From Dyadobacter chenhuakuii (GTDB lineage Bacteria; Bacteroidota; Bacteroidia; Cytophagales; Spirosomataceae), in NCBI RefSeq assembly GCF_023821985.2, contig NZ_CP098805.1:186001-250000 (forward strand): a stretch of 64,000 nt of DNA, read 5' to 3'. The notes under the pieces were generated by a model that had not been told where the DNA came from, ran no database searches, and was given only the letters and a program-made list of their open reading frames with translations. The translations under genes were made by a program, and so were the position numbers. Shown in pieces: positions 34,675 through 43,848 of the stretch; within the stretch, counting starts at the first letter, position 1, and every line of letters starts with the position of its first letter.

Positions 34675-35873
34675 GATAACTTATTCGTTGTTTTAGCTGG
34701 TTGCAGGATTTGCTGAAACATTTGTTTTGCAGCCTTTTCAGTAGTAAAAAGTTCTTGAAAAGTATTTGAAGCATTTTTACCCATTATTTGCTTTTCAGCA
34801 CCCGATAGCGCAACCCAACGCATAATAAGACTTGCGGCTCCGGATGCATTATCGGGCTCAATCATTCCTCCTTTTCCTGCGTCTATTTCACGCCAGATAT
34901 TAATTTGATTAGAAATGAGGACAGGCTTCTCACAAGCCATTGCTTCAACCACGGCAATCCCAAAATTTTCCTGATGACTTGGCAGAATAAATGCTTCGCA
35001 ACCGTAAAATGCTCCCCATTTGGCATTTCCGCGCAGCATTCCCGGAAATAGTATATCAGTGGTATTTGAAGCCAGGACTAGAAGTTGATCTCCGTAAGAT
35101 GTCTCCATTCCAGGTCCTGCAATGACCAGCTTTGGTAATGATATTCCTTTTTGTTTTAATAATAAGTAGGCCTTGATAAGTAAGTCAACACCCTTTTTCT
35201 GGTCGATCCTGCTTAGGAATAGCAAATACGCATCGTCCCCCAAAGTAGGGCAAGCACTCCGGAATGCGATGTCCATATCGGTTGTGTATGCTGGCGGAGC
35301 AATGATCCCGTATCCAACATTAATTTCTTTTTTTGGACGATATGGTCTGAATGGACGCCTGGCAAGTCGTAATTCCTCCAAACAGGTAAATAACACGCCA
35401 TCCGAATTATTGACCACATCGCTTTCAAAGAACTTCCAGAAAAAATAGTTCCTTATTGCTTTGATCCGCCGTTCTTTGGCTTTTTGAAACCATGGATCGA
35501 GCATGCCATGTGGCATTACATAAATAATAGGAGTGGCCTTGTTAGGAAATTTTTTCTTGTAGATAGCGGCGGCTTTGTTAACGGCATAGCTATGATATTG
35601 CCAAAGACCATGGATAATGACAATGTTGTAAAGGTGAAAATTTGATACTAAATGTGGAATGAGCTTTTCGCAATAACCCCATGGTCCTTTGGATGGGCCC
35701 AATGCCTTAATAGGGAATGAATCCATTCCTAAATAATCGGCATCTTGAGCATCCATACAAACCACCTCATTTTCAATACCCAACTTTGTAAGCTCGGGAA
35801 TCGAATTCCTGATTCCTTGGCACGGGCCTCCAATAGAAGGATCCATACTGGGTATAACTCTTAGTATTTTCAT
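34671..35873 (-). CDS. GT4 glycosyltransferase
   Basis: About 400 residues. MKILRVIPSMDPSIGGPCQG at the start is typical of EPS GT4 enzymes that use the Gly-rich loop to bind nucleotide-sugar. Further motifs are VMPHGMLDPWF, LFLSRIDQKKGVDLLIKAY, AFILPSHQENFGIAVVEAM and ACEKPVLISN, matching the GT4 C-terminal sugar-nucleotide site (EX7E pattern). The ATG at 35873 is chosen over a TTG 8 codons upstream because it gives the family-like start. It follows the neighbouring GT4 by 16 bp and overlaps WcaF by ATGA. Sugar specificity is not predictable. Confidence 0.88.
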   Translation of the reverse strand: MKILRVIPSMDPSIGGPCQGIRNSIPELTKLGIENEVVCMDAQDADYLGMDSFPIKALGPSKGPWGYCEKLIPHLVSNFHLYNIVIIHGLWQYHSYAVNKAAAIYKKKFPNKATPIIYVMPHGMLDPWFQKAKERRIKAIRNYFFWKFFESDVVNNSDGVLFTCLEELRLARRPFRPYRPKKEINVGYGIIAPPAYTTDMDIAFRSACPTLGDDAYLLFLSRIDQKKGVDLLIKAYLLLKQKGISLPKLVIAGPGMETSYGDQLLVLASNTTDILFPGMLRGNAKWGAFYGCEAFILPSHQENFGIAVVEAMACEKPVLISNQINIWREIDAGKGGMIEPDNASGAASLIMRWVALSGAEKQIMGKNASNTFQELFTTEKAAKQMFQQILQPAKTTNKLS

Positions 35874-35889
35874 CAAATCACAATTTATA

Positions 35890-37074
35890 TCAAGCAATAT
35901 GCCCAGTTTTGGTTTCGATAAGTTGTTTTAAATAGCCAACTATCGATTCTTCTCCGAACATTGCGATTGCTTTCGATGAAGATTCCTCGATGTCAGTTTT
36001 ATTCTTTTCAAACCAGGACCTGGCTTCAGTTATAGCTTTTGCAAATGCGCTTACTGAATGATCAACAAACAATGTGCCCTTGGCCAACTCTTCAAAACCG
36101 GTGAAAGACAATTCGGTAGATATGAGCATTCGCCCACTAGCAATAGACTCGATCACTTTGAACGGAAACAGGCCGTCCTTAAACTCTGCAATGGGGGTAT
36201 GAGGATTCAAAATGATGTCACAGTCAGCGATGATTTCCATTAATTCTTTATCGTCAACCATGCCATGATAAACCAATTTGTCAGGAGTCTTATGGCTTTG
36301 TTCTGTGAATAATGTAGACAGAGACCCGGATCCAGTTACATGCAATACAAAGTTGGACGACAGCATATCAGGAAGTGCCAGGACAATATCCGCACCTTTT
36401 TCTTTACTCAAACCTCCAAAGTATCCAATCTTCAAAGCTCCTCCGCTCTTGGCAAAAGGCGCATTATTCTGTGCGATAATGGCTAAGCTTTTTGGAACGA
36501 CTCCTGGCAACAGTGATACGTTAGAGCAGAGCGGTCTGACAATGTTCCTGACGTTAGCATTAATTGCATAAACCTTTTCAAACTTGCCGATACTTATGCG
36601 CCAAAAAAGATAATCGATCCATGGCTTAAGACTACCGCCACGATTGCGAGAAAAATGCCAATCTTCGAATTCAAGTATTAATGGGGCTTTGTATTTTTTT
36701 GAGACTTTATTGGCAAACAACATCTCGAATGCGTACGCATTATAGAACCAAAATAACTCTGGTGCTTTTCCCTTTTGCTCCTCAATTCCAAGTTGTTCTA
36801 CAACTTCATTTATATTAACTAGATTTAGTAGTTTTCCAACCGCTCTGCGCTGTATTGTTGGGGGCAATATTTCAGTAAGTGATACTCCGTCAATTACAAT
36901 TTTTCGCTTTACTAACGCATTTTTTTCCTGAGCGTTGTGAGCGGAATTGATTAGGATTATGTCATTTGAAAGTTTAGACAAGACGGAAATTACAAAGCGA
37001 ATTTTCTTCGACGCGCCCAAATGAACATCGCCCGATTTATTATATCCCGTATATGGTGCAACTAGAACAATCAT
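35890..37074 (-). CDS. GT4-like glycosyltransferase
   Basis: A 394-residue protein with a GT-B-like glycosyltransferase organisation. The N-terminus MIVLVAPYTGYNKSGDVHLG differs from the other GTs. The C-terminal half has KIGYFGGLSKEKGADIVLAL, VYHGMVDDKEL, CDIILNPHTPIAEFKDGLFP and FKVIESIASGRMLIST, with the acidic and Gly-rich elements expected for nucleotide-sugar binding. It probably adds one sugar of the repeat unit at the cytosolic membrane face. The ATG overlaps the polymerase gene stop by ATGA. Confidence 0.82.
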   Translation of the reverse strand: MIVLVAPYTGYNKSGDVHLGASKKIRFVISVLSKLSNDIILINSAHNAQEKNALVKRKIVIDGVSLTEILPPTIQRRAVGKLLNLVNINEVVEQLGIEEQKGKAPELFWFYNAYAFEMLFANKVSKKYKAPLILEFEDWHFSRNRGGSLKPWIDYLFWRISIGKFEKVYAINANVRNIVRPLCSNVSLLPGVVPKSLAIIAQNNAPFAKSGGALKIGYFGGLSKEKGADIVLALPDMLSSNFVLHVTGSGSLSTLFTEQSHKTPDKLVYHGMVDDKELMEIIADCDIILNPHTPIAEFKDGLFPFKVIESIASGRMLISTELSFTGFEELAKGTLFVDHSVSAFAKAITEARSWFEKNKTDIEESSSKAIAMFGEESIVGYLKQLIETKTGHIA

Positions 37075-38264
37075 GAATATTGATTTATTGGGCTTGTTGG
37101 GTAAAATACCCGTCTCTTTTTCACAAGCTGTGGAGTAGTATAGTAAGCAATCATAACCGATATAATTAAGTTTACAGGGTAAATCTCAACAATAATCAAG
37201 GGAATGGAACACAACAAACTCATGACAAAAAACACAGTCAAATCATCTTTCTCCTTTTTCAATACATACATAACAAGCATAAACAGAATGATCAGAAAGC
37301 CTATGAAAAATATCAGCCCGTAGTTTGTCAGCATACTTGTAAAAAGCGAATCGGAAATGTAAGCGTCTCCGTTAGAAAATAAGTTCTTATTTAGGTTAAC
37401 AGCAGTGTTTGTAGCCTCTCCGAATCTTGATGATATCAGCTCAACATTTGTGAATTGGCGAAGGAAAATATCTATTCTGGTAGAAAATGAGATATCCGAG
37501 GAACCTTCCTGCCGTCCGCTTAATAAATCGAGATTAAGAAATAACGCTAAACCAACTGGTATAGTCCCCAGAATCCATGCCAATTTATGCGAACTTTTCA
37601 AAAATAGGGGAGAAACGAGCAGTAAAATAAGAACCGCAATTCCAGTTGAAGACATGGAGAGGAACACACTGGCAATGCATATTAAATATATAAATAGTTT
37701 AGCCTTAGACCCGAATGCGGCAAAGTAACGAACAAGGAAGAATGTGAAACATGCCACAACTCCCGCCATGCTAGCATTTGAGAAGAAACCTGAAACACGA
37801 CCGGATAGACCAAATTGGTTGAAGCCTCGGATTGCAGGCATATTGTACATCTCGTAAATTTGCGTAAAGAAATTAAAGCATATAAAAATAGACATAGCGA
37901 GTGCCAAACGTCTTAAAAGATTTAGATCAATTAATCCTATTAACAAGATAGACGTGAAAAAAGGTAAGCTCCATCTTAAACCTGCCACGGCTGTAAACAG
38001 GTTTCCTGATGAGAAAATGAAAACAATTACGGTAAAGGACAATAGACAAAGAAGTACAAAAAAGATATGGCGGGGAATCCCATTTTTTATATGATAAATG
38101 GAAGCCAGGATTAGCAAAATCACAAGCAGGCCTTCTTTGGGAGCTTTATAATAAATAATAGGCAGAGGAGATTCTATCAAAAGAAAGGTACATACCTCAT
38201 TAATTCCAAAAAATGGAGTGAGGTAAATTAGGAGGATGATGATATTGGATATTGCCTTTTTCAT
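37071..38264 (-). CDS. Wzy-like EPS polymerase (multi-spanning membrane protein)
   Basis: About 397 residues, nearly all hydrophobic helices (about ten or more), with a larger extracytoplasmic loop around RQEGSSDISFSTRIDIFLRQ. This topology and its place among EPS genes suggest the Wzy polymerase that joins lipid-linked repeat units in the periplasm; O-antigen-ligase-like proteins have the same shape, so a ligase is the alternative. Wzy proteins have little sequence conservation and no decisive motif was seen. The ATG at 38264 (MKKAISNIIILLIYL) is preferred to a TTG 21 codons upstream. Confidence 0.75.
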   Translation of the reverse strand: MKKAISNIIILLIYLTPFFGINEVCTFLLIESPLPIIYYKAPKEGLLVILLILASIYHIKNGIPRHIFFVLLCLLSFTVIVFIFSSGNLFTAVAGLRWSLPFFTSILLIGLIDLNLLRRLALAMSIFICFNFFTQIYEMYNMPAIRGFNQFGLSGRVSGFFSNASMAGVVACFTFFLVRYFAAFGSKAKLFIYLICIASVFLSMSSTGIAVLILLLVSPLFLKSSHKLAWILGTIPVGLALFLNLDLLSGRQEGSSDISFSTRIDIFLRQFTNVELISSRFGEATNTAVNLNKNLFSNGDAYISDSLFTSMLTNYGLIFFIGFLIILFMLVMYVLKKEKDDLTVFFVMSLLCSIPLIIVEIYPVNLIISVMIAYYTTPQLVKKRRVFYPTSPINQYS

Positions 38265-38332
38265 ATTATATACGATTAGGATCAAAGTCTTAATTATGCC
38301 AAGTATTATTGCTTGGAAAGATAGCAATGCAT

Positions 38333-38971
38333 TCAGCCTACAACAGCGGGAGGTTCAGGGTTAAACTTTGGATCGCGAACATCTCCAATCACTTTCGCGG
38401 GGTTACCGCCTACAATAGCCATAGCCGGCACGTCCCGAACTACTACCGCACCGGCACCAACAACTGCACCTTCACCTATAGTCACTCCTTTCAATATAAT
38501 TGCACGAGCACCGATAAACACATTTTCACCAATGTAAACTGGCTTACTTGGCACATATCTTGGGTCTGTCCTAAAATCAGGATGTATAGAATGAGCGTCA
38601 TTGTCGGTTATGACGCACCCACTTCCTAACAGTGTTCTACTTCCAATAGTTACTTGTTCAAAGCAGGATATACTTACCCCTGACATCCCGACATCGTCAC
38701 CAATACTTATATAAGCAAGCGGCTTGATTGCTTTGATTGTGACTTTCTGATTCACACCAAGAGAATTGTACTTTGGATCACTGCATGAAATCCAGTTTTT
38801 TCCAATTTTTAGCTTTGCCTTTGGGTGAACAAAAATAACGGGGGTTCCATAAAGGCGCCACGTAGAGCTCCAATAACCTATTTTAAGCAACGAATAGACA
38901 ATATCCCTAGGGTATCTCCAACAATAAAGGAGCTGTAATACTTTGTTTTTCAGATCTCTTGAAAGTTGCAT
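38333..38971 (-). CDS. Left-handed beta-helix acyltransferase (WbbJ/NodL-like)
   Basis: A 212-residue hexapeptide-repeat acyltransferase. The first 60 residues are helical and basic; hexapeptide turns follow (YISIGDDVGMSGVSI, VTIGSRTLLGSGCVI). The loop DNDAHSIHPDFR carries the probable catalytic His, and IGENVFIGARAIILKGVTIG plus IVGGNPAKVI are the usual C-terminal signature. It would transfer acetyl or another acyl group from CoA to a sugar of the polymer. Together with the WcaF-like gene this makes two acyltransferases in one locus. It is separated from the polymerase by 68 bp and from the next GT by 33 bp. Confidence 0.85.
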   Translation of the reverse strand: MQLSRDLKNKVLQLLYCWRYPRDIVYSLLKIGYWSSTWRLYGTPVIFVHPKAKLKIGKNWISCSDPKYNSLGVNQKVTIKAIKPLAYISIGDDVGMSGVSISCFEQVTIGSRTLLGSGCVITDNDAHSIHPDFRTDPRYVPSKPVYIGENVFIGARAIILKGVTIGEGAVVGAGAVVVRDVPAMAIVGGNPAKVIGDVRDPKFNPEPPAVVG

Positions 38972-39004
38972 TGCCTGATCGGAAGTTATTGAATTGAATA
39001 TCGC

Positions 39005-40159
39005 TTAGATTAGCTCATCATAGATATTAAAAACTCTCCTTGAGTTTACCGCATTATCAAATCTTTCGACAGCTATTTTTCTGGCCTCATTACCCATTTC
39101 CTTCCTTAATTTTACATCTGTTCCAAGCTTTTCACAACAGATACAAAGTTCGTCCAACGTATTATACAGCAAGCCAGTTTTCTTGTCAATAATTAATTCA
39201 TTCACCCCTCCAACGTTCGCTCCAATGCTTGGCTTGGCAATGGCACATGCTTCCACAATGGAGCGGGCAAAGTGTGGCTCCTTAAACGGCACCACCATTA
39301 TGTCACTAGACGCGATGAGCTGAGGTACATCACTTCGAAATGGAAATAAATGTATCTGGCCATTGTCTTTTACACTTTCCACTACATCAAGGGTGTACCT
39401 GTCTTTTGCGTTATCTTTTAAACCTGCCAATACAAAATGAAAATTCGGATATTTTGCAGTTAGCTTTTTTGCAGCTTTAACCAGTAATTTGGTTCCATTG
39501 CTGGAACTGTATCGGGCGAGATATAAGAATAAGACTGATTTACAAGGCAGACTTAACTCCTCTCTTATCAGGTTAGCGTTAATTAATGGGTTATACTGTT
39601 CAAAATTTACAGCATTATAAATGATTTTCATGTTGTCTCTAACTTTCATGCTAGCACCTGAATAGGAGTCAATCGCAATAAAATAGTCGACAAAAAAATA
39701 GCAAAAATACTTAATCAACAATGCGGAAATTGAATATTTTAGAAGTGGTTCCCTAATATGGCAAACAGTTTTTATTTTTATATTTAAGAATTTTGCAGCC
39801 ATTGCCACAATAAAAAGAGAGGAAGAGTTCAGATGAATTAGGCTAGGGTTAACTTCTTTAATTACCTTAATCGTCTGGATAAAAGATTGCGGGATTCGTA
39901 CAAAATTATTTAAAAACAATTTAAGCGTCATTCCACTAACTGTAGAACCGTGAAAGGGGAAAATTTTCTCGTTTAAAATAATGTTAATGGGCATATTTTT
40001 AAAAACGTCCAGTCCTGGCCCGTTTGCAATACATAGCAGCGAAACATCATATTTCTCTTTATCCACTTTGTCAATCAAGAAGGATAAGCTCCTAGGGGCA
40101 CCTCCGAGATTTCCACTATGGTGGACGTAAAGAATTTTTCTCCTGGGATCGGACATCAT
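39005..40159 (-). CDS. GT4 glycosyltransferase
   Basis: About 384 residues. The N-terminal HHSGNLGGAPRSLSFLI is the Gly-rich acceptor-domain loop of GT4 enzymes. LFLYLARYSSSNGTKLLVKA, FVLAGLKDNAK and MVVPFKEPHFARSIVEACAIA (the EX7E-like region) with KPSIGANVGGVNELI follow. The chosen ATG at 40159 overlaps the pyruvyltransferase stop as ATGA, which decides the start over an earlier in-frame codon. It would add one sugar to the lipid-linked repeat unit. Confidence 0.88.
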   Translation of the reverse strand: MMSDPRRKILYVHHSGNLGGAPRSLSFLIDKVDKEKYDVSLLCIANGPGLDVFKNMPINIILNEKIFPFHGSTVSGMTLKLFLNNFVRIPQSFIQTIKVIKEVNPSLIHLNSSSLFIVAMAAKFLNIKIKTVCHIREPLLKYSISALLIKYFCYFFVDYFIAIDSYSGASMKVRDNMKIIYNAVNFEQYNPLINANLIREELSLPCKSVLFLYLARYSSSNGTKLLVKAAKKLTAKYPNFHFVLAGLKDNAKDRYTLDVVESVKDNGQIHLFPFRSDVPQLIASSDIMVVPFKEPHFARSIVEACAIAKPSIGANVGGVNELIIDKKTGLLYNTLDELCICCEKLGTDVKLRKEMGNEARKIAVERFDNAVNSRRVFNIYDELI

Positions 40160-41343
40160 TGATTTAATACCGTTTTTATTTCTTGCCACATACGTTCGCT
40201 GGAAGAAGCAAGCGTTGAATTAATTTCTGTGAGCTGTTTCCTGATTTTATTGTTTGTTTCGTGATCAAGCAATGCTTCAATTTTTGACAATATTAAATCA
40301 CTTGGCTCCAGAAAACTAAATTCTTTTAAGCCATAGTCTTCAAACAACATTTCATACTTGTGAAGCCAGGAAGTACCAATAGAAGGAACATTTGATGATA
40401 GTGCTGATGCAAGAGCATGAAAACGTGATCCGATCATAAATTCTGCCTTAGCAATTATTGATTTAAGTCGAACGGGATCCTCTTCTACAAAAAACGTCAC
40501 CCGTTTGCTCAACGAGCTATCTAATTTTGCAACAATATCCTTGCCTACCTTTGCATCACCACTAGTACCTTGTGCATGTATCAACAAGAGTACGTTCAAA
40601 TCGCTCTTCTTTAATATAAAGTCAATGGCATTAGCCATAGTGTCGACGTAACTGTTTGTCCAACTTGCGGATGCCTTATCAAGCATTCGCTCATTAGGTA
40701 CTATCGCAACAAAAGGCAAGTTGATTTGCCCATCTTCTATTGCTATCTTTTTGTAAAAAGTTAATGTGATATCTTGATATAACTTGATATTACTTTGCTC
40801 AGTTTTTACGGTATCGGTAATATAAGTATAAGATTGTCTGTCTCTTGCAATCAACAAATCTACCTCACTAACAACTCTGGTAATAGACTCTTTCATTCCG
40901 CTTTTCTCGAAAGATCCAAAGGCCTGGGGAAACAGGATAAACTTAGTTCCTTGGCTTTTCATCTTACGTGCGAATACTGCCAAATTGTACAAAGGCAACG
41001 AACCCCACTTATCACCGAACGCAAATCCGGAGATGTCAAAAACAGCATCAATGTCCCGCAATTCAATAGTCCCTTTTGCAACCTTTCCTTTCAGTTTCAG
41101 CAGCAGAGAAAAAAACCATGGATATTTTAGCAAATAGTCGAAATTCTTCCCATTACCATAATGATATAATGGATAATTAAGCTTTTCTATTCCAAGCTTC
41201 TTGAGCTTATCATCATTTCCTAGTAACGGACTTACTACTATGGTTGTATTAGGTATGAACTTTCCGACCGAAAAGACAAGACTTTCAAGCATCAGTTGAG
41301 CACCTTTATTACTGAAATTAGCTCCGGTTATTAAAATGTTCAT
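40156..41343 (-). CDS. Polysaccharide pyruvyltransferase-family protein
   Basis: A 395-residue member of the polysaccharide pyruvyltransferase family (WcaK/CsaB type), which transfers pyruvate from phosphoenolpyruvate onto a sugar to make a ketal. The start MNILITGANFSNKGAQLML, the middle ILFPQAFGSF and the C-terminal FMIGSRFHALASALSSNVP with GTSWLHKYEM are family hallmarks. The protein is encoded between a nitroreductase-fold gene and a GT4, with ATGA overlaps at both ends, so translation is coupled throughout. Pyruvylation of the EPS is a reasonable inference, although some family members act on other substrates. Confidence 0.84.
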   Translation of the reverse strand: MNILITGANFSNKGAQLMLESLVFSVGKFIPNTTIVVSPLLGNDDKLKKLGIEKLNYPLYHYGNGKNFDYLLKYPWFFSLLLKLKGKVAKGTIELRDIDAVFDISGFAFGDKWGSLPLYNLAVFARKMKSQGTKFILFPQAFGSFEKSGMKESITRVVSEVDLLIARDRQSYTYITDTVKTEQSNIKLYQDITLTFYKKIAIEDGQINLPFVAIVPNERMLDKASASWTNSYVDTMANAIDFILKKSDLNVLLLIHAQGTSGDAKVGKDIVAKLDSSLSKRVTFFVEEDPVRLKSIIAKAEFMIGSRFHALASALSSNVPSIGTSWLHKYEMLFEDYGLKEFSFLEPSDLILSKIEALLDHETNNKIRKQLTEINSTLASSSERMWQEIKTVLNQ

Positions 41344-42347
41344 TCAGATAATTTTTTACGTTCGTTAAAAAGTAAGGCCGATTTGTTTGGACGCTTAGCT
41401 GAAAAAGGTATTTTACCATCATCGAGTGGATATCCCAAGCCAATCATCATAACAACTATCTCGCTTTTATCAATATTTAAAACCTTCCTCAACTGAGCCT
41501 CTCTGTCAGGGAGGTTTGGCCAGTTAATGCAAACTGTCCCCATACCTAGAGTTTCCGCGGCATATAAAAAGCTCATAATACTCAAGCTTGAGTCGATAAC
41601 CGGAGCATTGATGTCTCGCACGTCAAAATATCCGTCATACCGCCCTAGAACGACCATTATTGACGGCAGAGAATATCCAGACACCCCACCCGGTATCGCA
41701 GCGAGTTTATCAACAATAGTTTTTTCGTTGTAGAACAGAAACTGGAACGCCTGACGATTACAGGCACTAGGGGCGTATTTAGCAATCTCGTAAGCTTTCC
41801 GCACTAACTCGATATCAACAGGTTCCGGATGAAAGTACCGAACACTCCTTCTGCGGACTGAAAGACTAAGAAGATCTTCATAGTTGACAGTTATTGGCGG
41901 GCGGGTCGATGAATGGTATGGTACTGAATTGACGTAGTCAAAAGAACTTGATATTTGCTCAAAATCGTTTTTGATCAGTTTTAATTTGTCACTTAGCTTG
42001 ACGGTTTTGAAGTAAAGCTTCAAGACAGATATAGCCCAATTTAAGGTATCGTCATCAATTACATCCTTCGAGATAGCTGATTTTAAAAACTGTATTGTTT
42101 CTACAATGTAGTCTTCGGCAAACACCTCTTTTGCAACCGGGTAAGACAAACCTTTTTCCAGTCGGTGAATGTTTCTTCTTAGGTTGAAAAGAGTCGACTG
42201 TCCACTAGTATTTAATTCAATTCCATGCTTTAAAGCAGCAAATTTAAATCGTAACTGGTGTAAAGTCTTAAACTGCCAAATGCTTGTTGACTTACTCATT
42301 GCAAATGAAGTAAGTGCTTTTGTTATACTTTTGACTTTTTTTATCAT
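41340..42347 (-). CDS. Nitroreductase-family flavoprotein in the EPS operon
   Basis: A 335-residue protein. About 160 N-terminal residues of unknown fold precede a C-terminal nitroreductase (FMN) domain with SVRRRSVRYFHPEPVDIELV, YEIAKYAPSACNRQAFQF, GMGTVCINWPNL and MMIGLGYPLDD. Its role in EPS synthesis is not established. Nitroreductase-like proteins are known next to pyruvyltransferase-family genes in polysaccharide loci, so a redox step on the polymer or on pyruvyl chemistry is possible. It overlaps the pyruvyltransferase gene by ATGA and follows the flippase by 12 bp. Confidence 0.82.
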   Translation of the reverse strand: MIKKVKSITKALTSFAMSKSTSIWQFKTLHQLRFKFAALKHGIELNTSGQSTLFNLRRNIHRLEKGLSYPVAKEVFAEDYIVETIQFLKSAISKDVIDDDTLNWAISVLKLYFKTVKLSDKLKLIKNDFEQISSSFDYVNSVPYHSSTRPPITVNYEDLLSLSVRRRSVRYFHPEPVDIELVRKAYEIAKYAPSACNRQAFQFLFYNEKTIVDKLAAIPGGVSGYSLPSIMVVLGRYDGYFDVRDINAPVIDSSLSIMSFLYAAETLGMGTVCINWPNLPDREAQLRKVLNIDKSEIVVMMIGLGYPLDDGKIPFSAKRPNKSALLFNERKKLSE

Positions 42348-42359
42348 AATTTCATTTTG

Positions 42360-43826
42360 TCAAGCCCCAACTATCAGTTCGGGCTGCTCTTTTGCTTTCC
42401 TGAAGTCTCGAATAGTAGCTAAAATTTCGGATTTCATCCTTAGCCAAATCAATGCTGCATAAACTAGTATTATAATGAGCGCTGCAACGATATAATTTAT
42501 GTCATACCATAAAAGGGTATAAGCAACCACTGCGGAACCAAGGGTAGCAAGAACGGGTGTCGCTAATGCTTTGCAAAATTCCATTGAGGAAATTTTCAGA
42601 CTTAGCAACTTATTGAAGGTGTACTGCGCTAATAAAACCGCAAACACTTTATTTGCTAAAACTGCCCAGGCTGCTCCATTAATTCCCCCGTAGTAGATTC
42701 CAAAAGCCAATGACGGTAAAAAGATCAATGCTTTTACTATTTGCAATTGTAGTTCTAATTTAGCGAAGCCCAATCCTCTTATCAGCACGGTATTGCTATT
42801 TACCATCATAGAAAACAAAACTGAACCGGCAAGTATTTTTAATGGGTCGATGGTGTCAACCCATTTACTTCCAAATACTTGGTATATAAATGGTCCGCTG
42901 AATACAACAAAGTATAGCATAATAGGATATATTATAATACAATTGTATTCAATCACTTTTAAGTAGTATCGCTTTACCGCAGAGGAGTCGTTTTGTTTTT
43001 TTCCATACAGTGGATAAAGTACTGTATTCATTACTGTTGTCAACCTATTTCGAAAAGTATCAGTTAATACAAATGCCAATGTGTAAGAACCTAATAAGGT
43101 AGCATTTAGTAATTTGCCAATGATAAGATAGTCGATATTGCCAATTATATAATTAACAATGCTTGTCAAAGTTGTGAGCATTCCGAATCCGAAAATCTCT
43201 TTAAAGGCCAAAGTCTCCCAAATGAATTTGGGAGTCCACTTCGTTGCCCAGAAATATAATGGCATTGCGATAACAATAGAGGCCACAGAATTAAATGCAA
43301 GCGACCAGATGCCAAATCCTGCAAAAGCAAGGATCAGCGAGATGACTCCGGAAGTGACGTTGGCTATATTATCTATAAAAGCCATCTTTTTAAAGTTCAT
43401 TTGCTTAGTTAACTGCGCTTTATGAACTAAATTAATAGGGCTTGAAAGAATACCAAGACTGAGAACAGGGATGAGATCCTTTATGATTGGTTCGTTATAG
43501 TATGAAGCTACAAAACCGGACAACCCAAAACTGATCAGCAGGTATAGTGACGTAGACCATAGCACTCCTGTCCAAAATGCAGTGTGGAAATGGGCATTTC
43601 TTAGGTTTTGATCTTTCCGTTGTATAAGGGCTGCACCAATACCAATGTCATTTAGAACCTGGACAAAACCGGTGAAAACAGTAGCCATTCCTACGACGCC
43701 GAACTGCTCCGGAAAAAGTATTTTGGCCAGCACAAGCCTGATGGCGAATGTTAGTGACTGATTAATAACCAGCTGTAAACCACTCCAGAATACCCCCTTA
43801 ATGACTTGGCTTTTTGAGTTGCTCAT
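42360..43826 (-). CDS. Wzx-like repeat-unit flippase (MOP/polysaccharide-transport family)
   Basis: About 488 residues with roughly 12-14 membrane segments and the family start VIKGVFWSGLQLVINQSLTF, followed by FPEQFGVVGMATVFTGFVQV, IGIGAALIQRKD and the AFWTGVLWS region typical of the WzxC/polysaccharide-transport MOP group. It would flip the lipid-linked EPS repeat unit to the periplasm for polymerisation. The ATG at 43826 (MSNSKSQVIKG) was preferred over a TTG ten codons upstream, which would overlap gmd. The spacing to gmd is then 22 bp. Confidence 0.9.
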   Translation of the reverse strand: MSNSKSQVIKGVFWSGLQLVINQSLTFAIRLVLAKILFPEQFGVVGMATVFTGFVQVLNDIGIGAALIQRKDQNLRNAHFHTAFWTGVLWSTSLYLLISFGLSGFVASYYNEPIIKDLIPVLSLGILSSPINLVHKAQLTKQMNFKKMAFIDNIANVTSGVISLILAFAGFGIWSLAFNSVASIVIAMPLYFWATKWTPKFIWETLAFKEIFGFGMLTTLTSIVNYIIGNIDYLIIGKLLNATLLGSYTLAFVLTDTFRNRLTTVMNTVLYPLYGKKQNDSSAVKRYYLKVIEYNCIIIYPIMLYFVVFSGPFIYQVFGSKWVDTIDPLKILAGSVLFSMMVNSNTVLIRGLGFAKLELQLQIVKALIFLPSLAFGIYYGGINGAAWAVLANKVFAVLLAQYTFNKLLSLKISSMEFCKALATPVLATLGSAVVAYTLLWYDINYIVAALIIILVYAALIWLRMKSEILATIRDFRKAKEQPELIVGA

Positions 43827-43848
43827 CCTTAATTCTGCCTGAAAGTGA

